In this document: positions 41,601 through 52,000 of the stretch, one piece after another
How the letters are laid out: every line of letters starts with the position of its first letter
Numbering within the stretch: position 1 is the stretch's first letter
Assembly: GCA_033964015.1 (NCBI GenBank)
Contig: CM066913.1
Location: 32,749,577 to 32,813,576 of the forward strand
DNA length: 64,000 nt
Source: Scolanthus callimorphus
Lineage: Eukaryota; Cnidaria; Anthozoa; Actiniaria; Edwardsiidae
Direction: 5' to 3'
Program-made: the position numbers and the translations under genes
Notes under the pieces: model-generated
What the model saw: only the letters and a program-made list of their open reading frames with translations
Told to the model about the DNA's origin: nothing
The model's database searches: none

Positions 41601-44600
41601 ATGGAACAGATATTTCTCAAAGTATGCTTACTAATTGTATACAGAACTTTTGCCAGGGAGCTTATTCATGCATTGTGGTTTGATGCAGCAATTCTCTCCC
41701 CTATTTTCTCTCCTGTTTTTTACTGTTGCTATGGAAACTAGCCACACCACCGCATGGAGAGTCAAGACTCCCTTTCTCAGAAATTTAACACCACACTAAA
41801 CAATTTGTACATTTAAGTTTGCTCAATCAAGTATTGGAATGTATAACTGAATTTAAAAAAATCCATTTTTCCCTTTACTCAGGCTTAATACGTTTTACCA
41901 AGTAAGCTTGCTACAGTCAAACTATGAAAAACCATGAACACCTGAAATATGTCTGGAATAAAAAATATTTCCAGCAGACAAAATTACAGTGTGTAAGAAA
42001 TAACATATCAATAAAATGCAATCTACATCAAGCCAAAATATTATGTTAATATCCTTGTCTTCGTTTGATATAATAGAGAAAGCATAAGAATGTTTTTCAG
42101 AGTTATGTAATAATTGTTTATGTCTAGTCATGGCAATTGATGCTTTTTATGCAGAATTTGTTTTGGGCATTCTTTAGCAAATCATATGGTCCATAGGGGT
42201 TTTGCATGTACTAGATTCTTGCATGTGAGAATTCATAAATCACATTCCAGTCATATTTCAAGTGTTCATTGTTGTTATAGTTTTACTGTAGTTTTAAATA
42301 TTTAATATTCACAGGATTGGGAAAACCAATCTAACCTGTAAATGTATTGTACACCCAAGCAGAAACTTGGTTCCCTGATTGGTTAGCCTCTGAGAAGTCT
42401 TTCAGCTCTCTGTTTAGAAGCCTTTTAAACTGCAACACACACAGACATGCACATCAGAAAAGGGCTGGGACCTTGTGGAATAAACTTTCCATGTACCACT
42501 TAATCAAAGTAAAATGAAACTGCTGCTATTTTGTTAAAAACAATATTAAGAGGATGCATCAATATTGAGTATTCCCCTGATAGTCTACTTGTTAGAGAGG
42601 TCCGAGAGCATCCCCCAGAACAAGACATAAGGATTCCAAAAAGGTATGTCTTGTTACTAGTTCCAGGGGGTGCTCATGAACCCCCTCTACTGACTAGACT
42701 ATTAAGTTTTACAGAAAATTTTGTAATACCGGTACATTCACTTTATCTAAGACAACACTTTGTTTGTTTGAATGTTTGAATGTTTGTTCTTGGACATGAA
42801 AAGCCTTATTCAAGTTAAGATTGGCCGACCATTTAACTTTTGAGGGGGGGGGGGGGCTTTTTTGTCAGTGCAATATTTTTTTATACCTCTGTTATGCGGT
42901 GAAAAATGTTTTTCCAATAAGAAATAAGAAAGAAGGGTTTTAGTCACCATTTTGCTGTGTAAGAGTTAAATGGTCAGCCCCTTAGCAGATTACAAGGATG
43001 AAACTTAGGGTTTATGTATGCTGACATGCATGGCCACTCTACCTTGTTGGAAGCCATTTCACTGACAGACGTATGAGTCTGTAAAGTCTCCAGTTGATAC
43101 AAGATCCAGTCAAGCTCATCAAGGGTACTATTAGCAGCCTAAATAAAATATAAAATGTATTATAAGCGCACCATCTTGTCGTGTGTCAAAGAAAGAATTA
43201 CAGGACAATCTTGTCCCAGAGCTCCCTTGTTCCTGAGAACCCAGGAGAGAGGTTGTGGTAACAACCATTCATGCTTGTCTGAGGGTTGACACCTAGCTTG
43301 TTGAGAGAAGACCTTTCTGTGCATTTCCAAAGTTCAAAATCAACCAATGGCAATTTACCAGAGCCTCCCCTGCAAAGATACTAACAGGGGAGCTCTGAGA
43401 ATGGTTCCTGGGCCACTATAACAAATCTGACAATCCAGCAGTTAGCTTACAAAGTCAATTATTCTTGACCTTATTAAATGGGCACAATTGACCAAAATAT
43501 GACCTTAAATGAAAAAGCTTAAACCAGAGATCAAAAGCATGTAATTCTTAATGAGTTGGTTTACAAGCCGTATTTTTATCTTTTTCCAATTAGAAACCAG
43601 TCTGCATGTACTGCACGGTGTACAGTACAAACATCGAAACTGTGACATGGTTGTCTAGCAAAGACAAGGTATTCAGATGACCTGTCACAAGAACTTGGTA
43701 ACTTTGGTAACTGTGCTCAAAATGTTCACCTTTTGATAGCCTTCATCTCTTGGAAGATGTAAAGACCCTGCAAGGATAAAATGGAAATAATGAAAAACTG
43801 ATCAAATGAAATGAATGATAAATTGAATGAAAAGGACATTACCAATAAACAGAACAAAACAAAACAGTCAAACAGACTATGATTAGAAAACAAATGACAG
43901 ACAGGCAGAGTAAAACAGACAGAGAGACAGATTGATTGTTTCACTTTCAAATTATGAATATGGTACATGTAATCTCATTTAATTGTCATTTGGGCTTATT
44001 TCATTTGATTGTTTAAGAAACTGATTGTCAATCTTAATTGAAAGGCAGGGAGACAAACAAACAGATAGGAGGTCATGGAAACATAAGAGAGACAAACATG
44101 TATATATACAAGCCTTTAGTTAAAGGGTCACATAATATTACCTGAAGACAATCCTATACTATTTTGTAGGTCTGTGGGCAAGTTACTATTTCCGAGTAGA
44201 ATATGGGAGCCAGCTGAGCCTCTTCGCCTGCGAATTATACAATGATTTTATGATTAGTGCTGCTATGAGCTGGCTATAAATGTGAGGCATTATGAAAGGT
44301 TCTTGAGTCAGCAGAATATGTTCAAAGGGGAACTTACTTTTCCTTCTTGGCATTTGTAAGTGAAATAAAGGTGTTTCTGACATTCCGTAAACTTGAAAGG
44401 ATTTGTGCAAATGGCGTGACTAGTTCCTCCACTCTAGTCCTGAAAAAAAGTCAAAAATATTATTTTAGCAGAAGATTGAATCACCCAAAGATCAAGAAGC
44501 TACTGTTTCCTCTTATAGGAGATGGCCCCTTTAACTTTTTTTAAATAAAGTGTCACCAGAAACATATAAGTGAGTGAGGAAGTGAGTGAGTGAGGAAGTG

Positions 44601-46571
44601 AGTTGAACAAGTAACAGCGTACCAAGTGTGACCACATTCAAATGGTAGGTACAAATCTTGACCATATTTGGGAAACAATGAAAAGCGTGAAAGCCAATCA
44701 AAAGCAAGGAAATTATGGGCGGTGTTTCACCGTGTTTTGCAAATCCGTGTATTTGGCAGGGGAAAGCATAAAAAGTGTTAAATACGAGTCCAGACAACAC
44801 CAAACCTCACTCGATTTGTTTTATACCACAACAAAATTAAAGATTCTGCTAAAACAACCAGGTTCCGTTGCTAATCGCGCACGCATTCGAGCAGTTTTCC
44901 GTTGGTTTAAAGGCGTGTCCGCATGCTGACCTTACATTTCGTGTGCATTTAGGACACTTCTGATTTGCTCTCGTGATTTCAATTGTTGAAAACGGCCTCC
45001 AAATATAGTCAAGATTTTGAACAACAACAACCAAAGGTTGAGATTTATGTTAAACGCTGTGGAAAAATGTTGTTTTGCTGACGTTTCGAGCGTTAGCCCT
45101 TCGTCGGAGCAAAGAGGACCCTCTTTGCTCCGACGAAGGGCTAACGCTCGAAACGTCAGCAAAACAACATTTTTCCACGGCGTTTAACATAAATCTCAAC
45201 CTTTGGTTGTTGTTGTTCATGTTCACGTCTCCGCCGACGCAGACTACCTAGTTTTCCCGTAAAACTAGTCATACCAATAGTCAAGATTTGTGCCTTGACA
45301 TGTTTGAATGTGGTCACACTTGTTATCAAAGAGTTGTTTGACTATTACACGTTTCAACTCACTTATATGTTTCTGGTGTCACCTTACACCATAAATGTTT
45401 GCAGAATCACATCCAAGAGCCTATTTTCTGATGCAGGAAAATGGAAATGTAACCAATTTTCTACAGTTGGCTTGACTTGGCTTGATGTGATGGAATAGCA
45501 TAGTGCCCCCCTCCCCCCAATCAAGGGAAGTGTAATGCTGATTGTTCAGCTTCCATTGGGAAATGTTTGAATTCCCATTTTTCCATGCCCCTCTTTTATT
45601 CCCTGTGTTGGAGAGTGAAGAGGTCTTTTTATTTGAGGTATATCCTGTTAGGTGAGGTTTCACAATGTGGAAGGTACCACCCTTATAAGAGGGAACCTCT
45701 TATTAAATGGGTCAGAGTTGTTCCCTTAATGGAGATTTGAAGGTATGCCTTTGTGAGAGGCAAGAGAAGCAAGATGTGAGGGCCCACCTCATGAGTAGGG
45801 TCCCCTTGGGAAGAGTCCCCTTTGCAGAGGGCAGGAGGTGTTCCCCATGAGAGGTGTCACCTCATGAGCAGAGTCCCCTTATGGGAATTGTCCCCTTACT
45901 GGAGGGCAGGAGGTATACCCTCATGATACGCTTGACCATACAGGAGGTGTCACCTCATTAGCAGGGTCCCCTTATGGGAAGCATCCCCTTATTGGAGGGC
46001 AGGAGGTACGCCATTACGAGTGGTGTCCACACATGGAGGTGTGGGAGGTGCCCCTTACGGGAGTGTCATCTTAAAATGGGTGGGAGGGATCCCCTCATGA
46101 GAGGTTTCCCTGTATAAGACCTGTCCATGAAAGGCAGGTGTGACTTGCCCTGTATGGGAGTGTCATCTTAAAGTTGGAAGGTCTCCCCACATGAGCGGTG
46201 TCCCTGTATAAGGTGTCCACACATGGAAGGTGTGGGAGGTGCCCCTTAAGGAAGATGTCATTTTGTTCCCACTTAAAGAAGGGTAGGTGGTATTCCTTTA
46301 AAGGAGGTGCCCCTTTGTAATTTGGAAAAGCAGAAAAAAAGAAGAAATAAATGCTCCAGAAACTTACCCTTCACTGAAGGAGTGATGGCGGGACGTGACA
46401 CATTTAGGTGCTAATTCAAATTCACTATCTGACTTGTACAGGAAGGACTCCCTTCTTTGGGGAGGGACAGGAAGGACAAGCCTATCTGGCCCATCAGTTG
46501 GTTTGTCTGAAGACTCCTCTCCAGATGGTGATGAATACTTGCCAGTGCCTCTGTCACGTTTTCGTGGAAAG
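29421..46571 (-). CDS. PDE4: Long-form cAMP phosphodiesterase, PDE4 class (5' end missing, two frameshifts)
   Basis: Hydrolyses cAMP to AMP. Exons in order: UCR1 (46368-46571, 44338-44439), linker (44142-44227, 43730-43767), UCR2 (43043-43138, 42336-42429), optional 40145-40258, 39912-40041, micro-exon 38227-38266, and the catalytic domain from 36905 to 30680, then an acidic tail to TAA at 29421. About 680 residues are visible. UCR1 has [14 protein letters not shown], the PKA site of long forms. Metal and substrate residues are present: [35 protein letters not shown] and the SQ.VFID glutamine. Phases agree except that 36368-36435 and 35342-35436 each lack one base. The first exon, entering in phase 2, was not found. 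Whether it is orthologous to one vertebrate PDE4A-D cannot be said; the ancestor predates that split. Confidence 0.93.
29850..30240 (+). repeat. Irregular ~50-60 bp tandem repeat
   Basis: Units of ACATTTAACATAACCCAGGC, CCATGCAATATTTCGCTTTT and ATACCA recur about seven times with length variation. Lies in the last PDE4 intron. Confidence 0.8.
30680..30911 (-). CDS. PDE4: PDE4 exon: end of catalytic domain
   Basis: Encodes [20 protein letters not shown] then [20 protein letters not shown] and [10 protein letters not shown], then a variable tail to EPETS with donor CAG|GTACAG. If unspliced, it would end at a TAG at 30666, a possible short alternative C-terminus. Phase 1 out fits the last exon. 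Confidence 0.93.
31085..31335 (-). mobile_element. tRNA-derived SINE in PDE4 intron
   Basis: On the - strand a B-box-like GGGTTCGACTCCTGGCCGGG follows a tRNA-type head, then a body with CGGATGAGTCAATAAACCGAG and GTCCCGTCT. The same body occurs in the SINE at 60931-61325 (GACGTTAAACCGTAGACCCC), so they belong to one superfamily sharing a central domain. Confidence 0.65.
31365..31445 (-). CDS. PDE4: PDE4 exon: invariant glutamine
   Basis: 27 codons: [20 protein letters not shown] and ASIEKSQ. The last Gln is the purine-contacting glutamine. A SINE ends about 25 bases beyond the donor. Confidence 0.96.
31785..32012 (-). CDS. PDE4: PDE4 exon: substrate pocket
   Basis: 76 codons: [20 protein letters not shown] through [30 protein letters not shown] and [16 protein letters not shown]. 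It supplies the metal-binding Asp, the Asn that contacts adenine and the conserved Tyr. Confidence 0.97.
32600..33120 (-). repeat. TGTC-rich satellite (ACAGACAGACATGACATACATG)
   Basis: Long run of GACAGACA, TGACATACA and related words, about 22 bases per higher-order unit in its core (32750-32960). The - strand reads as Cys/Val/Ser/His-rich peptides in all three frames, none of them real. PDE4 intron. Confidence 0.9.
33304..33458 (-). CDS. PDE4: PDE4 exon: [15 protein letters not shown]
   Basis: Encodes [20 protein letters not shown] then [20 protein letters not shown] to RRMIIEM. Near-identical in pattern to vertebrate PDE4. Acceptor ATCAG, donor GTAGGT, phase 0. Confidence 0.96.
33755..34255. 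mobile_element. Nested MITE pair in PDE4 intron
   Basis: Outer ~90-base arms share CATAGGCCTCACAGGCTACT and AAATGTCTT and their reverse complements. An inner element runs from TTAAAGGCCCATA (about 33860) to TATGGGCCTTTAA (about 34076). No ORF. Confidence 0.75.
34460..34559 (-). CDS. PDE4: PDE4 exon: HD metal site
   Basis: Encodes [20 protein letters not shown] and [13 protein letters not shown], leaving one base. [10 protein letters not shown] holds the metal-binding His-Asp pair. Confidence 0.95.
34665..34855. mobile_element. CAGTCGACTG hairpin MITE, copy 1
   Basis: Arms contain GCCAATCAGATTCTTG, GTTTCGCCTAGTGCAGTCGA and the reverse. Three more copies lie at 54.6, 56.9 and 58.9 kb. Confidence 0.7.
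35342..35436 (-). CDS. PDE4: PDE4 catalytic exon (HNxxH motif) with one-base deletion
   Basis: 95 bases where 96 are expected. It starts NHYLKDV and, one base later, continues as [20 protein letters not shown] to AQAFD and donor GTGAGT. The frame change falls in GTCCTTTTCAC, next to a C/T run. The catalytic and metal histidines of HN..H lie after the break. Confidence 0.88.
35775..36095. repeat. Inverted repeat, ~90-base arms
   Basis: GGCAGCCCAAGTATGGTCGT to ATCGATAAACT and its reverse complement lie about 100 bases apart. Related GGAATTTCGG-rich sequence flanks both sides (35560-35660, 36115-36260). Located in a PDE4 intron, just below the 36368-36435 exon. Confidence 0.7.
36368..36435 (-). 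CDS. PDE4: PDE4 catalytic exon with one-base deletion
   Basis: 68 bases where 69 are expected. It reads [14 protein letters not shown] in frame 0, then needs one more base to continue as INYMSLVE before donor GTGAGA. As written, TTATAA gives a stop. Both halves clearly match the family, so the break is a single missing base near 36388-36392. Confidence 0.88.
36807..36905 (-). CDS. PDE4: PDE4 exon: start of catalytic domain
   Basis: 33 codons in phase 0: [20 protein letters not shown] then [18 protein letters not shown] corresponds to LEDVNKWGL in vertebrate PDE4. Confidence 0.93.
36906..37706. other. PDE4 intron sequence
   Basis: A small inverted repeat GGCAGCCATGTTGGAGGA / TCCTCCAACATGGCTGCC is at 37511-37590. 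Nothing else recognised. Confidence 0.4.
37707..38215. mobile_element. MITE inserted in MITE, next to the micro-exon
   Basis: Outer ends AGCAGATTTTGTATGACTGTG and CACAGTCACACGAAATCTGCT match the 25459-25606 family. An inner element, about 37755-38108, has ends around CCATAAAAATAGATGGGGGTG and AGGGATAG words. Confidence 0.7.
38227..38266 (-). CDS. PDE4: PDE4 micro-exon (40 nt)
   Basis: Encodes the rest of an Arg codon plus [18 protein letters not shown] followed by an acidic stretch is conserved in PDE4. Acceptor GTTAG, donor GTAAGT; phases 2 in and 0 out bridge its neighbours exactly. A MITE terminus lies about 11 bases past the donor. Confidence 0.88.
38612..39820. mobile_element. 1.2 kb element with ~190-bp TIRs
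   Basis: Left GGGTTTGGTGCAAGAACGAC and right arms match over about 190 bases, including TGCGGAAACATTGTTAAAAT. The interior has a run of CCCTAAACCCTAAACT (about 38883) and no recognisable transposase; short ORFs lack motifs. Lies in a PDE4 intron. Confidence 0.8.
39912..40041 (-). CDS. PDE4: PDE4 exon: LR2 linker
   Basis: After a long T tract and TTGAAG, encodes [20 protein letters not shown] and [20 protein letters not shown] to SVPR. It follows the PDE4 pattern DKQ..VE, then a basic stretch, then ISGVKKL. Phase 1 in, 2 out. Confidence 0.88.
40145..40258 (-). CDS. PDE4: PDE4 symmetric extra exon in LR2 (probably optional)
   Basis: 114 bases, phase 1 at both ends, bordered by TTTTAG and GTAGGC. 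Encodes [20 protein letters not shown] and [17 protein letters not shown], which matches nothing I know in PDE4. The exons on both sides join in frame with or without it; skipping gives NTFTDKQ, closer to the usual NTFLDKQ. It is therefore best read as a cassette exon, or less likely a false exon. Confidence 0.55.
40259..42335. other. PDE4 intron, AT-rich
   Basis: Contains a GAAATATA/TATATT-rich patch at 40674-40740. No exon or element recognised. Confidence 0.4.
42336..42429 (-). CDS. PDE4: PDE4 exon: UCR2 second half
   Basis: Encodes [20 protein letters not shown] and [11 protein letters not shown], then one base. FKR.LNREL and SGNQVS are fixed UCR2 features. Confidence 0.96.
43043..43138 (-). 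CDS. PDE4: PDE4 exon: UCR2 first half
   Basis: Encodes [20 protein letters not shown] and [12 protein letters not shown], 32 codons in phase 0. [22 protein letters not shown] is UCR2, the helix that folds over the active site. Confidence 0.96.
43730..43767 (-). CDS. PDE4: PDE4 short exon (38 nt) before UCR2
   Basis: Encodes [12 protein letters not shown]; the E.YQK ending aligns with EEAYQK of vertebrate PDE4. Phase 1 in, 0 out. Confidence 0.85.
44142..44227 (-). CDS. PDE4: PDE4 exon: LR1 linker
   Basis: Encodes [20 protein letters not shown] and QNSIGLSS between UCR1 and UCR2. Low conservation is expected here; the phases on both sides (2 in, 1 out) support it. Confidence 0.85.
44338..44439 (-). 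CDS. PDE4: PDE4 exon: UCR1 core
   Basis: Encodes [20 protein letters not shown] and [26 protein letters not shown] is the UCR1 hallmark. Phase 2 in and out; acceptor TTTTTTCAG, donor GTAAGT. Confidence 0.95.
45074..45113 (-). ncRNA. Hammerhead-like motif, - strand half of a pair
   Basis: Same 40-base layout as 7020-7059: TTTGCT, CCGACGA, stem II, GAAA, GTC, AGCAAA. It faces a second copy 10 bases away. Confidence 0.6.
45124..45163 (+). ncRNA. Hammerhead-like motif, + strand half of a pair
   Basis: Mirror of 45074-45113. The two lie within an inverted repeat of roughly 100 bases per arm, so a transcript would tend to fold across the pair instead of into each ribozyme. Confidence 0.6.
45680..46320 (+). 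repeat. Irregular tandem repeat of TGTCACCTCATGAG words
   Basis: Loose 20-75 base units such as AGGGTCCCCTTATGGGAAG, TTGGAGGGCAGGAGGTA and GAGAGGTGTCACCTCATGAG. It ends about 50 bases from the PDE4 UCR1 exon. Confidence 0.75.
46368..46571 (-). CDS. PDE4: PDE4 exon: UCR1 start with PKA site
   Basis: After acceptor TTTTCCAG, reads [19 protein letters not shown] through [20 protein letters not shown] to RHHSFSE, donor GG|GTAAGT. RRESF is the protein kinase A site that activates long PDE4 forms in vertebrates. The exon enters in phase 2, so at least one exon lies upstream. Confidence 0.92.
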
Positions 46572-49029
46572 CTGGAAAACGGAAAATGTTACATCAGTAT
46601 TGATGGAAAATAATTATAATGTTTTTGGTTGTAATTCAAAAACGTATAGCTTGACCATGGTAATGGAAATTCTGCAGTGCTTGAAGGTCAATTGTTTAAG
46701 GTGTATTTTAATATACATCTTTTACTGGAGTTATGGTGACTGTCTAGAGGAAATATTTTGCACAACAAACTACATTCCTGCACAGTATATGCGTAAGCTC
46801 AGAACTGTGTGTCATTCTTCCATACTAAAAAGAATATCATACTTTATGTATACATATTTCTATTATGTTGCCCTGATGAAGGCTTTTAAATAAAGCCGAA
46901 AATTTGGCACCAAGTTTTATTGTCATTTTTCTGCATTCATTGCTTATTCTATTATGCCTAGCATGTGTGTCACACAGTTTAATGTTGTTGTGTTACAACA
47001 ATACCTGCCTTAGGTTAGCTTTTCTGCTATTTGCAGGTAGCACATGTTTTTAAAAATACTTGATATGCAAAGAAAGTGAAAAAGTGAAAGAGAAGTATTT
47101 TGATATTTATTGCAGAAACTGCTAAACTCCTATTTGAATAAATAAGATATTAAGCCAGCACTATAACATTGTCTTCATTGTATTTTGAGCAGCTTGCCAA
47201 TACTACTGCCAATCTTCATAGGTAACTGCAATTGTTCAATTATAATATATATCTTATATATTTTAGCTATATCTACTCAACTTTATAAAAAGGAATTTTC
47301 ATATCTTATTTACTTTATTCAATTCCCACACCAATTTCTTGGGATATCCCCACATCTATTGTGGCATTTGTCTGCTATAGCTTCCACATTTTGATAAAGT
47401 TGGTTATGTAATGAATGGTACTTAAGTATTACGGTCTGTTGGGATATGAATATGACACGCCACAGGCAACCCAAATTAGAACAGAAAGTCCAAGAACAGT
47501 ATGGGACTTGTATGTTTACAAAAGGAAGCCAATAATACCACACAGCAGCTGCTTCAATATAAAGGAAACAGAATCAAATTTGGTAACATTAACAAGGTTA
47601 ATGTCAAAAGGCATTACTGCTTAGGGTATCCTGTAGCTCAAAATACATAGACAAGCAGTATTACCCAACAATTTTTAAAGCTTTGGTAGTTTCTGTAGGA
47701 CATTTTTTTCTTGGCCTGCTAAGCTTGAGAAACCTTTCTTGAAAACTTCTAAGGATAAAAGTTCCCAGAACTTGCAAATAGATTTACATCATAATTCTAT
47801 ATTTGGTCTGCAAAATATCCCATACATGTATTTTAATGTTGTTGGCAGGCTGCTATTTTAAGTCTTGTGTAGTGGTTAAGCTTCATAGTTAGTTGTGGTT
47901 TGCTATATTGAGTATTTACATCCAAAAGCTCAGTTTTAAAGATCTGCATTGTCAAGATGGTCTAAAGCATCTGGTTGTTTCTGGTATTATCAACCTCTAT
48001 TTTACTTTAAATCAGCCAGATAACATTTCAGACAATAATTTCTTTTGTTAAGCAAGTGTTACTAGTGGTTCTTGAACAGCCTGTAATATCAGCTTCAATG
48101 CAAAAATGATTCACAATAAGCATTTTAAAAAATTGTGAAATATTTTAGTGTGGAATTCTGTTCTACATAATTGTGTTGTCTATATAATGTGACCAACATT
48201 AAGACTTGTGGTTTCATTCTTATATTTTATCAATATAAAAAACGTATGTTTTTATGAACGGCAAGCTGAACACCTCAGGCAGACCCCTGGTCTGTACTTC
48301 CAGACTGGAAGGCACTTACAGTAAACATGGAATCACTTAGAATAATAACACATCTTTGTTGATCTTGCTTTGTGGGGCAGTCAGGTGTTACCTTTTGTTA
48401 TCAAAAACAAAGTACCATTTCTTAGCTACAAACACCTTCCAGAATCAAGCATCCCATTCCAGCTGGGTCCAGACAAATAATATTTAAAAAGACAAAAAAG
48501 ATTACTATTATTTTCACACAAGTGGGCCACAGGTACAAACCAAACCCAAGCAAATGTTGAGCCGATAAAGAAGTAATTCTGCTGACATTCCTTTAATAAT
48601 AGTTTAATTGCTAAGAAATCTCCTTTCATGGACTATAAGCTGAAGTGATCTGAAAAACGATTTGTAAAAATTGTGCAAAATTCAGAATGTACATTTACAT
48701 CCATGCATCACCTCTGGTAAAGCACAGTGAATAAGTTACTGAATACTTGTGTTTCCTATAAAAGATTGCCTAACAGTAGAGGGCTACAATATGGGATGTG
48801 CTGCATAGTAGGGTGTGGTTAATGTCTGTCTCATGAGTTGGAACAGTACATTTTTGGGTTTTGTGTTGAAGAGGGCATTCTTTTCATTTGTTTGCCTGGG
48901 AAATAAAATACCTTGTACATGATTAAAAGCAAATCCAATTACTCAGTCACTTCAAAGGAGACAGTCAAAGCTTGAATTGCATTTGAAAAAAGTGGAGACT
49001 GAGTTGGAATTCAAACCTATGACCTTTGG
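46572..49029. other. Region upstream of the first recognised PDE4 exon
   Basis: Should contain PDE4 intron and possibly an N-terminal exon ending in phase 2 on the - strand. I could not identify one. No repeats stand out. Confidence 0.35.
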
Positions 49030-49095
49030 GTCTAGTAGCTCAAAAATTCAAAGATCACGGGTTCGAATCCCACTCCAGCCAGATTATTTTCAAAT
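49030..49095 (+). repeat. tRNA-like B-box segment, SINE remnant
   Basis: GGGTTCGAATCCCACTCCAGCC is a perfect B box with a matching T stem, but the A box upstream is weak. Probably a tRNA-derived SINE head. Confidence 0.4.
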
Positions 49096-52000
49096 ATCTG
49101 TAGGTTTAGTGTATAGTTGACTTAAAGCATGCTTCACTGGATGTCCCTAGGGATGATACCAAATATGAAATTGTTTCTGACTCTCAAATTATACAAAATT
49201 GCTTTCTTACATGAACATTAGTATACCGAATCCCCTTTTCAGGTAATATATTTTGCATTAGTGTTCATGGCAACAGTATTTTATCAGGTTACAGAAATGT
49301 TATCATATTATTGGCATTGAAGTTAACGCATTCTCATGTGCCAAAACAGACTTTCAGAAAACTTAAATCACAGACTTGAATCCTTAAATTTGATTGTTTG
49401 TGTGAAGTAGATATGCCTGACAGTAACTTAGTACTACTTTGAACACTGAATGGAATGACTGATATCATGGGTATCAGAAAAGACATGGATTAGCTTAAGA
49501 GTAACACCACACAGAGGTTTGTCATAGACCTGTGGTATAACAATAGGTAAGCACTATGAAAAAAAACAATTGCAAAACTGTAGCAGAAAGCTCAAACTCA
49601 TTATTTCTTACTTATATATTCAAAAGCAAATATTTTACTTAATCTGCAGTGAAAGAAATGCTCACTTGAATGCAAGTGCATTCAGGCAGCACTTATGCCG
49701 AATCCTTTGTAAACTACAAACAGATTCCATTCTTGACCTGGGGGGTAGAAATGTGACCCAACAAATTAGATGAAGCATCTCTTCAAAACAAAAACATCAA
49801 AAGAACTCTTGCCATTATGGCCTGTTTATTTATTTATATGAACGCTATAAAGATAAGAATGTTTATGAAAACCAAAGGTTAGACCTTGTTTTGATAGATA
49901 TACCGTTATTGAAAATCTTTAGACCCAGAAAGCAAGACCAATTGTCTACACTGATGTTTGTGTGTGTGTGTTGGATATCAGTTTCATATACGTCTGGGAC
50001 AGTTGCAATGTTTCATCTTGCTGAACTGTCTTATCTGCTGATATTTTGCTCAGCACAACAAGTCCACATCGATAAAGTACTCCTAGAAATTATGTCAGAG
50101 TAGCAATAGTATTGGATTACGTTATAACATAGTAGCAATGTGGCAACAAGTAGCAGATACGAAATTCGCACTCAAGAAATATTTACATGGAACGTCATAT
50201 AAAGATAGTATGTGACTTTGGAGAAATCTAGGGCTATATGCGATTTTCATAGTGGAAACATAGATAATTTTCAGAAAAACACATTGAATTTCTGCACCTC
50301 AATTCGCGTGCAAATGTCCAAACTTCAGCAGATCAGTTTACAATCACACTTCAAACGTACTGCAAGCAAGACGAAATAACTTGGCATAACCAGTAAACAG
50401 AAGCATGAGATATTTTACGCGTTCAATGCAACACGAGCTTGGCTAAAATAATAAAAAAAGAATAGAATTTGAAGAAAGATAATTTACCGTAAAAACCTGA
50501 AAAAGTATTATTTTTATCGAAAGACAAAACAAGGTCCCTTAGGAATTAGTCAGCCAAGAGGTTTATGTTTTGATGGGGGTATTTGACACTTTACTGGACC
50601 TCATAAAGTTAGACCCAAATCTGCTTGTCAGATCATAGAGGCTACGGCATGAATGACGAAAAGAATAAACGCAAAAATCAAGATTTGTAGCGGTGAGAGT
50701 TTTAGTACGATAAAAATGCCCGCAATTGGGAAGCCAGTTAAGTGCAAGGAGTCGCTACCGAGCGCCTTGTGCAGATCGGCACAGCTAAAGTAAACAACAA
50801 CCCAAATACGAAAACGCCATGCTAACAGGCTTTTGTAGGGAACAGGGATCGAGGCCCTGTTGTGCTTAAAAATGCAGTCAAAGCTAGCTCCTTCGAAGTC
50901 AAAGCAGTGGCCTTAAAACAGTTAGTCTCCAGTTTTATTTTCTTTAGATAGAAGTACAAAGATAAAAAATAAAATGAAATGTACAACTCGCGCTGAAGTA
51001 TAATAACAAAACATTAGCATAGAAGGGTTTGTCAATTTCAACAAGCATTTCACTCGCCTAAATCGCCCTCGCATCGAACTGTCGTTTACGCCAAGGAACA
51101 TGTAAACACTGTTCGTACGTCGACTGAAACCTCAATCGCGCTGGTCACACTTCCATTAGACGTCCGCCAGCTCGACTATCTACGAGTCTGATTTCGCTTC
51201 GGAGAATGCGACTCTAATAGTCAGAGCTTTCGATCGGGTCGCTAAAAAAGCTGTGGTTTAAGTCAGTAGATGGTAAAGTTGTGATGGTGGTGTGGGTCTT
51301 TAGATTTTGCCAGGTTAACCCAACACCTTCAAATATATGGAGATCGAGAGAGATAACAAAAACCTGTAGTGATCTTTTTGAAATTACTGCAGTCACGATG
51401 GTTAGCGAACTAAAATGATCCAGCCACGCGACGGAAAAGATAAATAAGACTTGTATATCCCACTAAAAGGGAGCGAGGATCCCCTAGAATCACTACATCT
51501 ACTGCTTTTGCTTATTATAATTATGCTAAAGGAATAAACGCACTCACAAACGATCGAACCGGGCTTTGAAATCAATCGGTGTTTTCCTTGAATAGTTTTT
51601 TTATTCGCTCGACAACACAATAGAAGATCGCGTATTTCTGACTAAAAAGCCTTATATCAGGCTAGCATTAGAGGTTTTCCGAGGCTCGCAGGGCATTATT
51701 TCACGAAAAATAACACACAAACAGTGAAACCTGTGGCAGCCATATTTTGTGTTATTAAATGTGAACGCGAAGAACTACCGGTCCGTGCCCACCGTATAGC
51801 GTCGCGGTTTTCGACGGCATTCATGGCTCTATTGGAAAGCTGTCGAATTACGGATCGGTAAGGCTTCTTTGAGCGGCGAAAACACGCCATGAATGCCTTG
51901 TTACGAGAAGAGTAAAGGCAACACTTACCATGATGTTGTACGGCTAGTCGATAGAGGAGCTCCCATTTCTCGTTACACCGACAACCGTTTACGGCTATAT

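Larger units (their letters stand above)
44550..45382. mobile_element. 0.83 kb TIR element carrying a hammerhead pair
   Basis: Ends GTGTCACCAGAAACATATAA and reverse complement, with arms running about 110 bases (GTGTGACCACATTCAAA, CAAATCTTGACCAT). Inside, Penelope-type terminal sequence (45005-45280) has inserted as an inverted pair. PDE4 intron, about 110 bases from an exon. Confidence 0.75.
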
